This document shows positions 20,020 through 33,250 of a DNA stretch of 64,000 nucleotides, piece after piece; positions within the stretch are counted from its first letter, which is position 1; every line of letters starts with the position of its first letter. Under the pieces are notes generated by a model. The model had not been told where the DNA came from. It did not search any database and saw only the letters and a program-made list of their open reading frames with translations. Made by a program: the position numbers and the translations under genes. Source of the DNA: Whitmania pigra (taxonomy: Eukaryota; Annelida; Clitellata; Hirudinida; Haemopidae); contig JAJTWR010000308.1 in assembly GCA_021613335.1 (NCBI GenBank), positions 3,296,501 through 3,360,500 on the forward strand. The letters run 5' to 3'.

Positions 20020-21710
20020 CAGTGCTAGAAAAAATGTTATGACAGTCCCCATTTTTTCTAATAACTTAAGTTTAAATTATCGTACGAAACTCAAATTTAG
20101 AAGAACTGTGTAATATATTTAAAGAATATAACTCGTATATTTTTTCCGTTTTGATCAACAAATTAAGCGCAAATCCCTAAAAAATCCATTTTTTTGCATA
20201 GAAAAATTGTTACGACAGATTACAAATAAACTCATGAATTTCCGTAATTTTACAAAAATTTTATTTAAAACTAAATGAAATAGTTTCAATGAGATGTCAT
20301 TTCTCCTTTCTTAGAAATAACATCTATGCACCTATTTTTTATGGAGAAAATCAGTGTTTTGATGACCTTTTCGTCCAAATTTCTCCAGGCGCTCCAAATC
20401 GCTCCTTTCAAATCATTTTCTGTGTTATATTGCTGTCCATTGCCATAAACTGATCTTGAAAGAAGGCCCCAGACATTTTCATTTGGATTCAAGCCGGGTG
20501 AACATTCAGGCCAGTCCATCACTTGCATGTTGGACTCCTGGAAAAATGCTCTGGTTACCTTGTAAACACGAATAGGAGCATTATCTTGATGAAATTCATG
20601 TTGTTTTGCTTCAGCAAAAGGAAGGAGATGATCCTTGAGCATTTTGATGTACTTCTGAGAGTCCTGCCTCCCTTTGAAAATCACCAGTTCAGTCCTCCCC
20701 GGACTATCACAGAACCTCCTCCATGTTTTCTGCTATAAAAACATATCTTTCTTTCCTGAGATCATGCCAGTAGTATTTATAACCATCTGGCCCATCAAGG
20801 TTGAATTTTTTTTCATCTGTGAAAATTACGCGTTCCCATCTTTCGTTGTAGCTGACCATCTTTTTTGCCCAGAGGAGGCGTTTTTTCTTGTGATGGACTT
20901 TCAACGCTGGAGCTCGCTTTCGCATTTCGTAATTCAACTGTCTACTTGAATTAAGATAATTGCAGACTGTCCTAACATGGACATCCAAGTCCAGCTTATC
21001 TTTTAGCTGTTTACACGAATATTCTCCTTGTGAAGCCTCCCTGATGAGACGACTCTGAATCCGAGAGTTTTTTGGTCTTCTGCCCTTGTACTTCTTCCCA
21101 TATGAGTCTGGATCATCCAAAAAACATTTGATGACAGCTCTTGAACTATTCAACTCATTTGCAATCTTTCTTATCGAATAGTTTGTCTTCTTGGCCTTAA
21201 CTTGTCCTCTCTCATTCTGTCAAACCTGCTTTCTTCCCCATGGTGAAATGAATGTAAAAGAAAGTTTTGAATTTCACACTCAAAACAGTAATGTTTTATT
21301 AACGTCCGTTGCATATCATAGATGATTAGGACGGTGCTCCCGCAGCGGGGTTTGAATTCCGTGATGCCATCGTGAGAGGCGCAGCCTTAATCGTTGGGCC
21401 ATGCGGGCGCACGGAATTTCACACTCCTTTATATAGCCTTCTTAATGACAATTTAATGTTTGATCTTTCCAATAAGCCCTCGAAATTGATGAAACGAGCC
21501 CAAAACGGAAACTGTCGTAATAATATTTCCTGGCCAAAAATGGTTCGTATGCATAATTTACGGGAACCATTAACCAATATGAAAGGAAATTTTGCACGAA
21601 GTTTACAAATGGTGTTTTATATAATTGCTGAAAATTTCAGCAAAATATGTTAATTTCTAAGGAAATTATCCATAAAAAGTGGGTATGTCATAACAATATT
21701 TCTAGCACTG
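20020..21710 (-). mobile_element. Tc1/mariner transposon (DD34E), with a SINE inside
   Basis: TA dinucleotides flank both ends (20018-20019 and 21711-21712). Terminal inverted repeats start CAGTGCTAGAAA and end TTTCTAGCACTG. The minus-strand transposase lies in two frames. Segment 21153-20707 holds helix-turn-helix-like DNA-binding sequence, then [20 protein letters not shown] with the first catalytic Asp. Segment 20684-20286 holds FHQDNAP (second Asp) and LNPNENVWG (Glu), with 34 residues between the two: a DD34E triad, ending at a stop near 20291. A frameshift near 20700 separates the segments, and further frame changes lie near the N-terminus (start codon about 21242). Inactive but well preserved. 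Confidence 0.92.
21282..21413 (-). mobile_element. tRNA-derived SINE nested in the Tc1 element
   Basis: A 13-bp duplication, GAATTTCACACTC, lies at 21269-21281 and 21414-21426. Read on the minus strand it begins GCGCCCGCATGGCCCAACGA and has an A-box-like TGGCCCAACGA and a B-box-like AATTCAAACCCC at tRNA-like spacing. It is followed by a short unrelated tail. At 132 bp this is a typical short tRNA-headed retroposon. The tRNA of origin is not identified. Confidence 0.8.
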
Positions 21711-21712
21711 TA

Positions 21713-22742
21713 GGCTAAATTGTGTCCAGTGTGGGGGCTATGGGATCGTCACTAATTATGTAAATTACTGATACCCAACAGAAAATATTATAGTCGACAG
21801 TTTATTGCGCAATCGAGGGACTGAGACGAGTTGAACGAGCTAAGCACTGGATTGATGAAAGAATGTTTTTTGAAAGATTTCTGTGTTGTAGATGTGTTCT
21901 AAGCCAGTTGTCCCCAGTTGTCTTTTACCACTGGGGGTGGAGTTGATTGATTATATTTTAGATTGTTTTGATTTAATAATTTTAATTTAACTGTATTTAA
22001 ACACGCATTCAAAATAAAATACCATTGATGGATATAATCACGTTTGGAGTTTGAAATTTATTTTTTTTATTTCAAAACAAATTGCAGGGTCATCTATGAC
22101 CTCTTACGCATTTATATACAATGGTTTTAGATGTTCGCGAGAACAGAGTGCAACGATAAGAAGGTTAAGTGATCACTTAATTAGGAGGTAATTATTGAGG
22201 TTAAAGAGCGACAGGCAGGATTTGAAGCGAGAAAATGTTGAGAAATTAGTGATGTCAGGGGGTAGAGAGAAATCAAAATCAAGATCACCAGACAAAGTTC
22301 ACTCAAACGATTTCATCTTCAAACCAGGTTCATTTTAGAGGTATTTCAAAATTCAACAAAATCAAATCACTTCGATCAAAAACCGCCTTTATAGAATGCA
22401 CGAACTTTTTCAACTCGGTTTCAACACTGCCGCTTTTCAAAGCTTTTATTTACTTTTGATAGCAAAACTTTCCGAAACTAGATACCGATCGAATATCGTT
22501 TTCGTTTTTGATTCCGAATGTTGACTTTTTGTCATATAAGGCGTCATTTCGTTTTGTGTCCCATCAGGAACATTAATTATCGGTTCATTTTCGTTTCCAA
22601 AATCAATTTCGATCGGCAAAACTTTTTCATTAGCTATTCAGTATTTGTATTTGTGTATATTGTTTGTATATTTCGCGCGTGCACTTTTATCATTAATGGC
22701 GGGACTTACTTGGAAAAGATCCCTATACGATTGTGCATGATT
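21713..22742. other. Intergenic, no recognisable feature
   Basis: About 1 kb between the Tc1 element and hAT 4. AT-rich, with no ORF or repeat that I can assign. Confidence 0.5.
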
Positions 22743-22750
22743 GTACTTAC

Positions 22751-23963
22751 CAGTGATGGGCAAAAATCGAATCGAATCTCAATGGTCAAATCTCAAATCA
22801 TTTGTAAAATGATTTAAATCTCAACAACCGAATCTCAAATAGAATCAAAAATTTCCAAATAGAATCAAATCCCAAATCGAATCAAATCTTTCAAACTTTA
22901 CTGCTGCCCTAGCTCCGCAAATTTTTTCGAGCAAAAAACAATGAAATTAACAGCCAACATTTTTATAGTTTTATTACCGTTTAAAAAAATCATTAAAACC
23001 CAGTTTGAGTCCATCACCTTGCAGCACCTGTGTTGCTTCTTCAAATGGCTCAAGTAAAGAGACAAGCTCAAGCAGCAAAGAACGTGAAACTGTGATTCGA
23101 GGGACACGTGCACCTGAGCTGCATTTGACTTCCTTGGCTCTAACTAGAGTTTCATTAACCGCCTTCCATACTGCAGCTTGAGATAATATTCTTAGCATTA
23201 TCAGATTGGAGTTCCATCTGATAGGCACAGCGGCTAACAAAGTCAAACCATCTGATTTTTTCTGGAAAAGTATAGTGACCTGCGGAAGAAAACAACTACA
23301 TCGCTGCTTTCGTTTAAAATTTTCTCTGCCTAGGAACAGTTTTTAGTACATCTTTAACAGCTAGCTGCAAGGTATGTGCAAAACATGGAAGTCCATGGGC
23401 TGTTCCTAAAACATGATTGTCCTGAAGATTATCCTCATTGTCATCGAAATTTTCATCTGACAAAAACTCTGAAATTTCATCAGTATCATTCAATGGCTCT
23501 GAAGCCTCATCACGTTCTCTAATTTGACTTTTATTTTCCTTTTGATCAAAGGCAAACCTGGCAGCTTTCTCGGAAAATATTGTGAATGCTTTGAGCATGT
23601 TTCTGGCATTGTCAGTAACAACATATCCAATGTCAATGCTCTGCAACCCATACTCTGACAATATTTCCTCAAAAGCTGCACAAATATTTTTTCCTGTGTG
23701 TTGGGACCCGAAGTGTCTGTAAGCAGCCATCTTTGTTCTCAGCTGAAAGCCTTCGTCAAAGTAGTGGAATTTTACTCCAATAATTGGTTCAAATGAAAAA
23801 ATATATAACCATCTTTATTTCAATGATTTGATTTGAAAAAGCAAATCGAATCAAAAAAAGGCAAATCTAATCGAATCAAAATCACTGAGGCCAAAATCGA
23901 ATCCAACAATGTTCAAATCGAATCGCACCTTGCCGCAATCGCGATTTGATTCGCCCATCACTG
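22751..23963 (-). mobile_element. hAT transposon 4 (ZBED-like)
   Basis: A perfect 8-bp duplication, GTACTTAC, lies at 22743-22750 and 23964-23971. Terminal inverted repeats are CAGTGATGGGC and GCCCATCACTG, followed inside by AATCGAATC-rich subterminal repeats on both sides. The minus-strand frame 23730-23314 encodes transposase-like sequence: IGYVVTDNARNMLKAF with the catalytic-type Asp, and LPCFAHTLQLAVKDVL. Frame 23246-22974 continues with VPIRWNSNLIMLRIL and LLELVSLLEPFEEAT. This is the core of ZBED-type hAT transposases. The BED finger and the C-terminal dimerisation domain are missing. Confidence 0.93.
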
Positions 23964-24668
23964 GTACTTACATTCGTTTTACAAAAAAATTGAGGTCATT
24001 GAGAACGAAAATGTATTTCAATTCAATTCATTATTTTAGTATCTGGAAAAAAGAGCTTTTTCTTATGTCATTGACCACTTTGCGACAGCAAAATCAAAAA
24101 AATTAGATCTTTTATACTATGTAAATCAGAATACGACAGTGACTGAGTGAGTCATGTTTTATAATTTATATAAATTTGCTTCTTTAACCCTCATCCGTTA
24201 CTTGGGGTGCATTTTGCCTACCCTGGCGATTTGTTTTGTTAATGTAATCTTTAATTATTTTTAAAATTAAGTATTTTTAAAATTACGCATGTTATCTTTT
24301 AGGACATTGTAAACACACTATTTTTACATATGGTCATGCAATAAAAATCAGAAAAAACTGTTGAAGTAAATTATTACTGGCATAGTTTCTTTAGGGGTGC
24401 AACATGCATCCATTAAAAAAATTAGTTTATGATTTTGGCATATCAATAAATTCATCATTTTGGTGGTAATAAACATCAGTAATTTTTTTAATTTATGTTC
24501 TAAAACATGGCTAACTCTTTTTCGAGACTTTTGGACAATAAAACTTTAGTATTATATGCTCCCACAAAAAAGTAAGTTGGTCATCCTTCTGTCGAAAATG
24601 CATCATGATAAGGCTGAAGAGAGTCCGAAACGAAATCTTGAGATTATCCTTCATTGTAATTCAAATAA

Positions 24669-24872
24669 GGGCACCCCGTCATAATAGCCCGGCGACAAAA
24701 TAGCCCCGTCAAAATAGCACCATCAAAACATAAAATTCATTTCATTTAATCAAATTTGAAATAAGTTATAGGTTAATGTATCAACTCATATAAATATTTT
24801 TTTTATAAAGATACATTGACGGGAATGTTTTAACGAGGCTATTTTGTCGCTGGGCTATTTTGACGGGTCACC
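24669..24872. mobile_element. 204-bp MITE inside the piggyBac coding sequence
   Basis: A perfect 8-bp duplication, TCAAATAA, lies at 24661-24668 and 24873-24880. Inverted ends about 35 bp long share ATAGCCC and GCGACAAAATAGCC. There is no coding capacity. Removing the MITE and one duplication restores the piggyBac reading frame across the site. The 8-bp duplication points to hAT-type mobilisation. Confidence 0.85.
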
Positions 24873-25086
24873 TCAAATAAGAGCGGTGTAGAAAACTAGG
24901 ATCATTTGGACTGCATCTACTCTTGCAAACGAAAACCAAAAAGTGGCCGATTTACAGATGTCATTGCCAGTTTCGTAATTTGGATGTGCAATAAATCCCG
25001 ATTGGAACAAGTCACCCAGCCATTGATTAGAAGACGTTTGGTCAATGCAGCTCAGCTTGTAAAACAGATCATGAATGCAATTCAAC

Positions 25087-25145
25087 AAGCCGTCCTAATC
25101 ATCTAGTTATGAAATGGATGTTAATAAATAACCAACCAACCAACC
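25087..25145 (+). mobile_element. 59-bp retroposon-like micro-insertion
   Basis: It is flanked by an 11-bp duplication, TGCAATTCAAC, at 25076-25086 and 25146-25156, and ends in a simple ACCA-type tail (AATAACCAACCAACCAAC). Taking it out joins the piggyBac frame on both sides. The structure fits an extremely 5'-truncated LINE or SINE end. Confidence 0.65.
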
Positions 25146-25739
25146 TGCAATTCAACTTCTCAAACTAAACTCTGGAGAACTTGAGACAATAAATGAAAGA
25201 CCAGCTTTCGTGAAGAAAACACAGGAACGTTGCGCCTGTGCTCGCACAAGTTTGAGGTGCTCTAGACCTGCGTGTCCATCACACTTTGCAAACATATCAA
25301 ATGTGACAAATGCATTCATATACAATTTAGAGATATCATTCGCAGTAAAAGTAAACAATTTTATAATTACATTGAATCTCAAATGAGCAATTTAATTAAT
25401 TTTTATTTGATAAACAGTGTTGTTTAAAAACGTTTTAAAGTAAATAAAGTTGATACTGTTCAAAATAACTTTGAAAAAAGAGTCTGAATTATTATTAATT
25501 GAGAACGAAAAGGGATGCAATCTGAACCCCAAGAACCCGGGAACACCACTTTTAAAAAGAACCGGATGAGGATTAAATACAATGTTTCATTAAAATATAA
25601 TTTTTTTGTCCTTATTCAGTGTAATAGAAAAATGTTATTAAACAAGAACGGGCGCCAATTTCTAAGTTCGCCTGTGAATTTCTTATCGTGTATGTTTTTA
25701 GATAATTTTTAATTATTTTCACGGGTTTAAATTAGTTAT

Positions 25740-26157
25740 TTAAAGTTGGTCAATGTATTTTAATATTTTATTCAGATTTGCCTCAAGGCGTCTGCGATTG
25801 GAATCGAATAATTTTCTGCAAGCTTCAAGTACCATGTGATTCTTTAAAATGAAAATAGCTATGAAATGGTTGAAAGAGCTGAAGATAATGGGATAGTTGA
25901 GATTTGGAGTCGTTAGCAATGCGATGGATGTGGTGTCGCGTGTCTTAATTATTTCCTGAGAAGACGCGTGGCTGTCGAGATAAAACATATAGTTGTTCTT
26001 GCACATGAAAGCACGGATGCAAGTTCCTGATTGGCAACTTAAGACACTTGCGAACGATGGTCTCAGCTGTTTCCTCCAAGTCCTTAATGAGCCCGACGTC
26101 TCCGCGCTTACTTAATTGAAATCGATTATTAGGCGCTCCATGCTTAAAAATCAACAC
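25740..26157 (-). CDS. Unrecognised minus-strand ORFs, weak
   Basis: Two overlapping minus-strand frames, 26157-25945 (70 codons) and 26006-25740 (88 codons), have non-repetitive composition, for example LIKDLEETAETIVRKCLKLP. I do not recognise either. They may be one decayed gene broken by a frameshift near 25980, or chance ORFs. No splice sites or family motif support them. Confidence 0.2.
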
Positions 26158-26159
26158 AT

Positions 26160-27186
26160 TTCTTCGGAGAAAGTAATTTAATTAGAAATTTATTTCAAAG
26201 TAAAGATGTGTTTTGCAGAACTAATTAAGCGATCCGGTGCATATAACACCCATGACTGATGTCAAAACTATTACTCCTCCTCATAAAATTCCCAGCACGT
26301 AAAAATTGTTTCCGTCGTCAACTAGGTGCTCTGACGATGAAAGAAAGATTAGATTTTGCATCTCCTCTCGCCTTACCGGAAATAATTAACAGACACAACT
26401 ATAGTCATTAATTTTTAATTACTTTTGCGTACCTACGAAAGATCTATGTTAGTTAAACATGCCTCTGATGAAATCCCACGCAAGATCTGGTGGCAACTGA
26501 GGACAGGGGAGCTATTTAAACAGCGCATGTTCACGCGATTTCGACCGTTCTAACTGCGCTCGACTGAACATAGTTTTATTCAAATCTTCACGCTGCATTA
26601 AACACAGTAATGACAGGTCTATAATTTCATAAAAGCTGTCGAGTGAATTGCAGCATAATGAAAATTGTTTGTGGATTTATTCCAAGCCATCGTTTCCACT
26701 CTTTGTACATCCGAAGACATTAAAGGGGCGTTTCGGAAACCAATTTGATATTCAGAAGCCGTTTCAATTCTCGGAGTATCCAAATGAAAGCAATAGTATT
26801 CGAATTGTTGTTAACCAATCGAAGCCTCTTCATGTCCTGAAATATAAGTCCATTCCATGTTCACCTGCAAGATTCACTTGCGTGGCCAACCAATTACCAA
26901 CGCCCTGTGATCTAATTTGACAAAGGATTTCAAATTTATTTCTATGTCTTCCCTGGATTTCAATAATTTAGTCATGTCACATGTTTGCTCCATGTTTATT
27001 TTTAGTTTCATTTGAAGTCAACTTATTAATTCAATATTGACAAATATTTCACAAGTAACGAATACAATTGTCACACAAATATGCATATTTAATTATGTAA
27101 GCATTCAAAATTTAAATAAATTGAATAAAATTTGTAAAAATATTAACAACGTGTAAAAGTAAATGTCTTCAAAGATTGAAAATTGT
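26160..27186. other. 3' flank of the HMX gene
   Basis: About 1 kb with no supported gene. A GGAGCTATTTAAACAG string near 26507 resembles the 3' part of the SINE family found at 29 kb, 44 kb and 55 kb but is too short to call. Confidence 0.4.
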
Positions 27187-28406
<1,220 letters not shown>

Positions 28407-29104
28407 TGCATTCGAGAATTTGTCCTTTCAATGAAATTACTTATAAAGCATATTCCCTTGGCTTTTATCCAAGTTTACCTGTCGATCACATTTCATTCGT
28501 CCGAATCAAATGAGGAACCTCCCACTTAGCTCTGATTGGACAAAAACGCCGTGACTGACATATCTTGATTGGCACTCGATTGGGTGATTAACTTAAATTT
28601 ATTTGACCCATCAATTTTTTCACGAAGAAGCCTCTTACATGAATCTCTTTCAAATGATTCAGAAATTGGACGATATCTTAAACTAAGGTTTAATCAAAAT
28701 AAATAAAAAATGTCTAAAATCAATCATCACGTTGTAAAATATTAAAAGCAAAAACTCTTTGGTGAAAAGTAAATTTTGATACATTCTCAGCGGATGCCTC
28801 GGTTTGAATCTATGGAAGCGTGAGACCCCAAGCCGCGAAAATAATTCTTGCTTCAAAAATTACATGAAATAAGCCATGCTCTTGTCTAAATTGTTGCAGT
28901 TATTCTCCTATAAGATAATCTTTAAAAGTTGTTATGTTTTTGGTTAATTAATTAAATAAATTAACAAGGTCAATTTGTTGCTCATGTTAAAAACAAGTAA
29001 ATATTAAAAGCTTAATAATTAAAAACACAAAAATTACAAATATGTAATAAAAACTTCAAAAAAATAAAATGAAATAAAAATAATTAGAAACATAATAATA
29101 ATAA
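28407..29104. other. Upstream region of HMX
   Basis: This would hold the HMX promoter and 5' UTR. No clear TATA box or other motif was identified. AT-rich with A-runs near 29030-29100. Confidence 0.4.
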
Positions 29105-29390
<286 letters not shown>

Positions 29391-29399
29391 TTATATTAT

Positions 29400-30255
29400 A
29401 ACTATGTTAATATTAATACAAATATTAATAGTCACAAGGGCCGCACGAAAGCAAGCACACATGGGCCTCATGGACTTTATGGATTTAAAAGCATTTTATA
29501 CTTTCCATTACCAAATTGTCATAACACGATGCACGGGGCCGTTGTATGTAAGGTATCGAAATTTGTTTTTATTTTTTAAAATTTTTATTGCAAGTATGGA
29601 TGATACGTGCTCGATGAGGAGTCAATACATTCAGATTCGGTGGAACTATTTACTTAAAATATGTAATAAAATAAAAATTTTGATATTCATTTAAAAGAAG
29701 AGTATTTTATCTTCTTAAACCACTATAAATAAAAAATAAATCAAGGGCTACGTTAATGTTAATTTGGCTAAAAGAACTAATACACTTAAAATTATATATT
29801 TCAATATTATAGTTATAGTTATTAAAACTAATGTTAGTTATTAATAATTTATTTATTTTTTATAGATTATAAAATGCATTTTACTTAGTCACGAACCAAG
29901 TTTTTATTACACACACAATTATTTTTCTAAAATTAAGTCTAAACATTGTTTATCCAGCTGTGTTGTGCAACTAACCTTTTGAGGTTTGTTAAACATTCTA
30001 CCCTTCATTAAACTAACCGCTCTTCATCAGTAACCTTTATCTGCAGATTCAGACACATGGATCAAGACTTGAAATTCATTTTCCATAATATTTTCAAACC
30101 AAAAACAAAGAATTTGTCGTATTTACATCTTAAAGATATTCTCTTGTGTCTTCCTTTTATATAAAATAGCCATCAGTTCATTTGCTACTTTTCATCTACA
30201 GATCTACAGATTCATCTACAGATTTAGTGTTTACTTCATTAATTCTCCAAAGTGA
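29400..30255. other. Intergenic, no recognisable feature
   Basis: AT-rich sequence; the ORF at 29404-29694 has no family resemblance and no splice context, and I do not regard it as a gene. Confidence 0.45.
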
Positions 30256-32185
30256 TACCCCGCTTAACGAACACCTCGCATAGCAAACTTTCATATAACA
30301 AATTCATTTCATGCGACGAACGCCTCCCCTGCCCTCTAGTGTTAAATACCGTGTTAAAAATTACCAGATAAAAAACTTTTTATGATTTAATGTTTTCGAC
30401 ATGAAATCACTGTTTTTGTGTGATTTTGATCTTTATTTCAGATCACTTTTTTGATTATTTATGATTTGTTCTCATCTAAAAATCACAAAATCATTTAAAA
30501 CTTGTGTTTCCAAAATATTTAAATACCTGTATTTATGACATCATTTGATAATCGATGCAACTTCCTTTTTGTTGTTTGTTATTCCGACATCATGAACGAA
30601 AGTCGTAAATTGCTGATATTTGTTTTTTTATACCGTTTGTTTTACCGCTGCTTGACGGTAAATTTTGTATAAATGTGAGTGAAGACTGGTCTGAATGCAA
30701 AATGTGAACAGAATTCACATCAATATTTACTGACTGCAATCTCTCATGCCTCGAATCAAGTAGCCTAGTCAAACAAGTATTTTTCGGTACAACACAATGC
30801 TCCCATGGAGAGATTATTTAGTTCCTCAGAGTAGCGTACCAAAGGGGATGCTGCAGGGGTGGTAATTGCCAAGGGGAGGCATTTTGAGAAGAAACGGTTA
30901 TACCCTCTCTTTGTTTTATTGTATTCATTGAAGGGCTAGATTTCAGCAAGTTCATGATCTTGCAGACAAATACACACCGTCAAATTCGCTTGATGTTAAT
31001 TATGATTGGCGTAGTTGATGAAGACATCGGGAAAAAAGAGTTCTTGGCCGAAAGTAAGAGATTGAAGTATTTTGTTGAAACTTCATGAAACGATAAAATC
31101 GATGGCCCCTTTCAACTTTTGACCTTCATACAGAGATACCGCCTTGGGGATTCTGCATTCTGATATTGTGATCTTGCTGCGTATCTTCCTTTCCCGGGCT
31201 ATTAGTGCTGCCAGATGAGAGCGCTCTTTCTCCAAATTTAAGTTAATAAAAACCCTTTTCTATCATCGATGAGCCAGTCAAGGCTTATAGATATGGTCTC
31301 TAACAGAGAGGGAACTTGTCGATGGACTGAATTTTGAAACTGTCATTAACAAAATGAGAAAAAAGTGGAGATAGTTTGTAATTTTTTAACCGATTTGACA
31401 GTAAATATATTTGAGATCTGTTCAAAAGCTTGAAAGTTAACGAATTATTAACTCCCAAGAGGGTCCAGCGGCAAGAACAGTTGGTACGCCACTGGTTCTT
31501 CAGGTCTTGAAAACACCAAGAATCAACATACTAAACCAGTGCTGCGCACGACCAGCCATCATGTGGACCGCAAAGGCTAACAGGAAAAGTGAACAAATCT
31601 GCCTTTCAGTCAATTTTCGTTAAATTGTGAATGAACAGTTAGGCAGCACAGTCAAATTCTTTTTCACTGGACTAATAAACAGCCGAGTTACGGACTAGTT
31701 CATGGCGTGCGCAATATACCGCACTAATCAGCGTAGGCGCCATCGTGATTTTTTAGTTTTCCATCTTTTTTATTTTACATCTCGACACCACGTCAGGCAC
31801 CCGAACTCTGCTTCTGGCCCTCGGCCAAAAAAGGCTATGCACCACTGAGCTACACGATTTGACATTTGAGTAACTTTTACTCTTAAATAAAACCTTTGAA
31901 AAGTTTTGAAATTGAGTTGAAAGACTCATTAAAGCACTTCCCGATGGAAATGATGATTTTGACGATTTTTGAAACATCTCTACAAATGGACATGAATTGA
32001 AGACGATTCTAAAATCATGCTTTGCCTGCTGATTTCAAATTAGTCCAAAAGCGACTTTACCCATCACTAATTTTTGAGAGGCGCCTTATATTTTTATTAC
32101 ACAATTTAATTTAGAAATCTGTTAGATATTGTACTCCGCGCAAAGAGCGTGGCGACAGAACGAATTGCGTTCGTTAAGCGGGGTA
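30256..32185. mobile_element. DNA transposon with TACCCCGCTTAACGAAC ends, composite
   Basis: An inverted pair of TACCCCGCTTAACGAAC lies at 30256-30272 and, reversed, at 32169-32185. The outer TA on each side could be the target duplication, as in pogo/Tc1-type elements. The subterminal sequences (GCGACGAACGCCTC and GCGTTCGTTAAG) are also related. No transposase frame is readable. A second inverted pair inside it (see 30827-31494) shows it was hit by another element. The superfamily assignment is inference. Confidence 0.55.
30827..31494. mobile_element. Probable hAT-type remnant nested in the composite element
   Basis: The ends read CAGAGTAGCGTACC at 30827-30840 and GGTACGCCACTG at 31483-31494, an imperfect inverted pair. 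Flanking GTTCCTCA and GTTCTTCA are near-identical octamers, compatible with a diverged 8-bp duplication if the boundary is shifted by two bases. The interior has only short decayed frames. Confidence 0.4.
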
Positions 32186-32869
32186 CCATGGTACTTGATT
32201 TTGTTTACCTTCCTCCTTTTAATTATTTCCACTTAGCTAACAGTTTTTATTTTGATAAGTTATTCTAAATATTTAAACCGAATATTCAAAAAGTCACTTG
32301 CGGCTTCAAATTAAAAAAAAATACAGGCCAATAACTTCTATCATTACAATTAGTTCATTTTCATTTTGTCTGCAGGAGTTAGGAAATAAAATGCGGCAAA
32401 CCCCAGATTTGTCGCTGATATTCAGTGTTACTGAGAACGAAATCTTAAATTTAAAAAATGTAATAATAGGAATCTTAAATTTAAAAAATGTAATAAAAGG
32501 AATCTTCGTCCCACACGACCTTCCCGTATGACTAACCCGTGATGACATTTTTTCAACTTGAAAACAGTAGGTAGCTTGTTCAGAACGCAAGTCGTTTAAG
32601 TGCAATTCAATAAAAAAAAATTATATTCGTACATTACATATTATATTATAATTAATTAATATTATATATATTATTATTCAAATCAAAGAAAATCAGAAAG
32701 ATACAAACAGCTGAACAATATATTGCACGTTCAGTTATCAATTTAAGCAACTGTTTAGCAACTATGTGGTTTCCTCTCACCAACTTCAATAGCAGCATAA
32801 AATATGAGCTTTTTTCAACACCCATCCAACTTTGTTAAACTTAATCTTGGTAACTTGGTGAACCTTAAT
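32186..32869. other. Intergenic, with one short tandem duplication
   Basis: GGAATCTTAAATTTAAAAAA-type 29-bp sequence is present twice in tandem at about 32441-32500. Nothing else was recognised. Confidence 0.5.
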
Positions 32870-33250
32870 CTTAAAATATTGAAACTTTGGAAAGGGTGCA
32901 AAGAAGAGCAACAAAGATGATTAAGAGTCTAGAAAATTTGAGTTATGAAAAGAGAATAAGAAGATGTAAGCTTACAAATTTAGAAATAAAGAGTAGAGGT
33001 GATCTTATAGAAACGTTCAAAATTTTAACAGGAAGACAATTCAAAACCTGAACATTTTTTGAGTCCACCAAAAGTAGTTCCACGAGAGGGCATGGATGTA
33101 AGCTTTACAGGAAGGTAACGGCCACTTTTAATAAATAATGAATTTGGCACTGGAGGAATTAATCTTTGGAATAAGTTTGATGAAGAGACAATATGTTTAG
33201 ATTTGGTGGAAATGTTTAAAAAACAACTATCAAAATATGGATATTGATTA
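32870..33250 (+). mobile_element. LINE (CR1/Jockey-like) reverse-transcriptase C-terminal fragment
   Basis: A plus-strand frame from about 32885 reads LERVQRRATKMIKSLENLSY, then EKRIRRCKLTNLEIKSRGDL and IETFKILTGRQF. With frame changes it continues to RGHGCKLYRKV and LVEMFKKQLSKYGY. This is the well-known C-terminal tail that follows the reverse transcriptase in CR1/Jockey-type LINEs, where RRATK.I and RGDLIE.FKIL are hallmarks. It is 5'-truncated and contains stops. Confidence 0.8.

Larger units (their letters stand above)
24188..25572 (+). mobile_element. piggyBac transposon, interrupted by a MITE and a micro-insertion
   Basis: TTAA target duplications lie at 24184-24187 and 25573-25576. 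Ends match as CCCTCATCCG (left) and TCCTCATCCG (right, reverse complement). The transposase C-terminal part reads KLVILLSKMHHDKAEESPKR, then after the MITE DCIYSCKRKPKSGRFTD and LIRRRLVNAAQLVKQI. After a 59-bp insert comes a Cys-rich end, ERCACARTSLRCSRPACPSH, the typical piggyBac C-terminal zinc-binding tail; it stops near 25382. A stop codon just after the MITE site, and loss of the N-terminal half, make it inactive. Confidence 0.87.

Noticed and set aside
31753..31977. tRNA-like string GTAGCTCAGTGGTGCATAGCC on the minus strand
   Set aside because: No fold with T-arm and acceptor stem; it fits better as a hAT terminal fragment.
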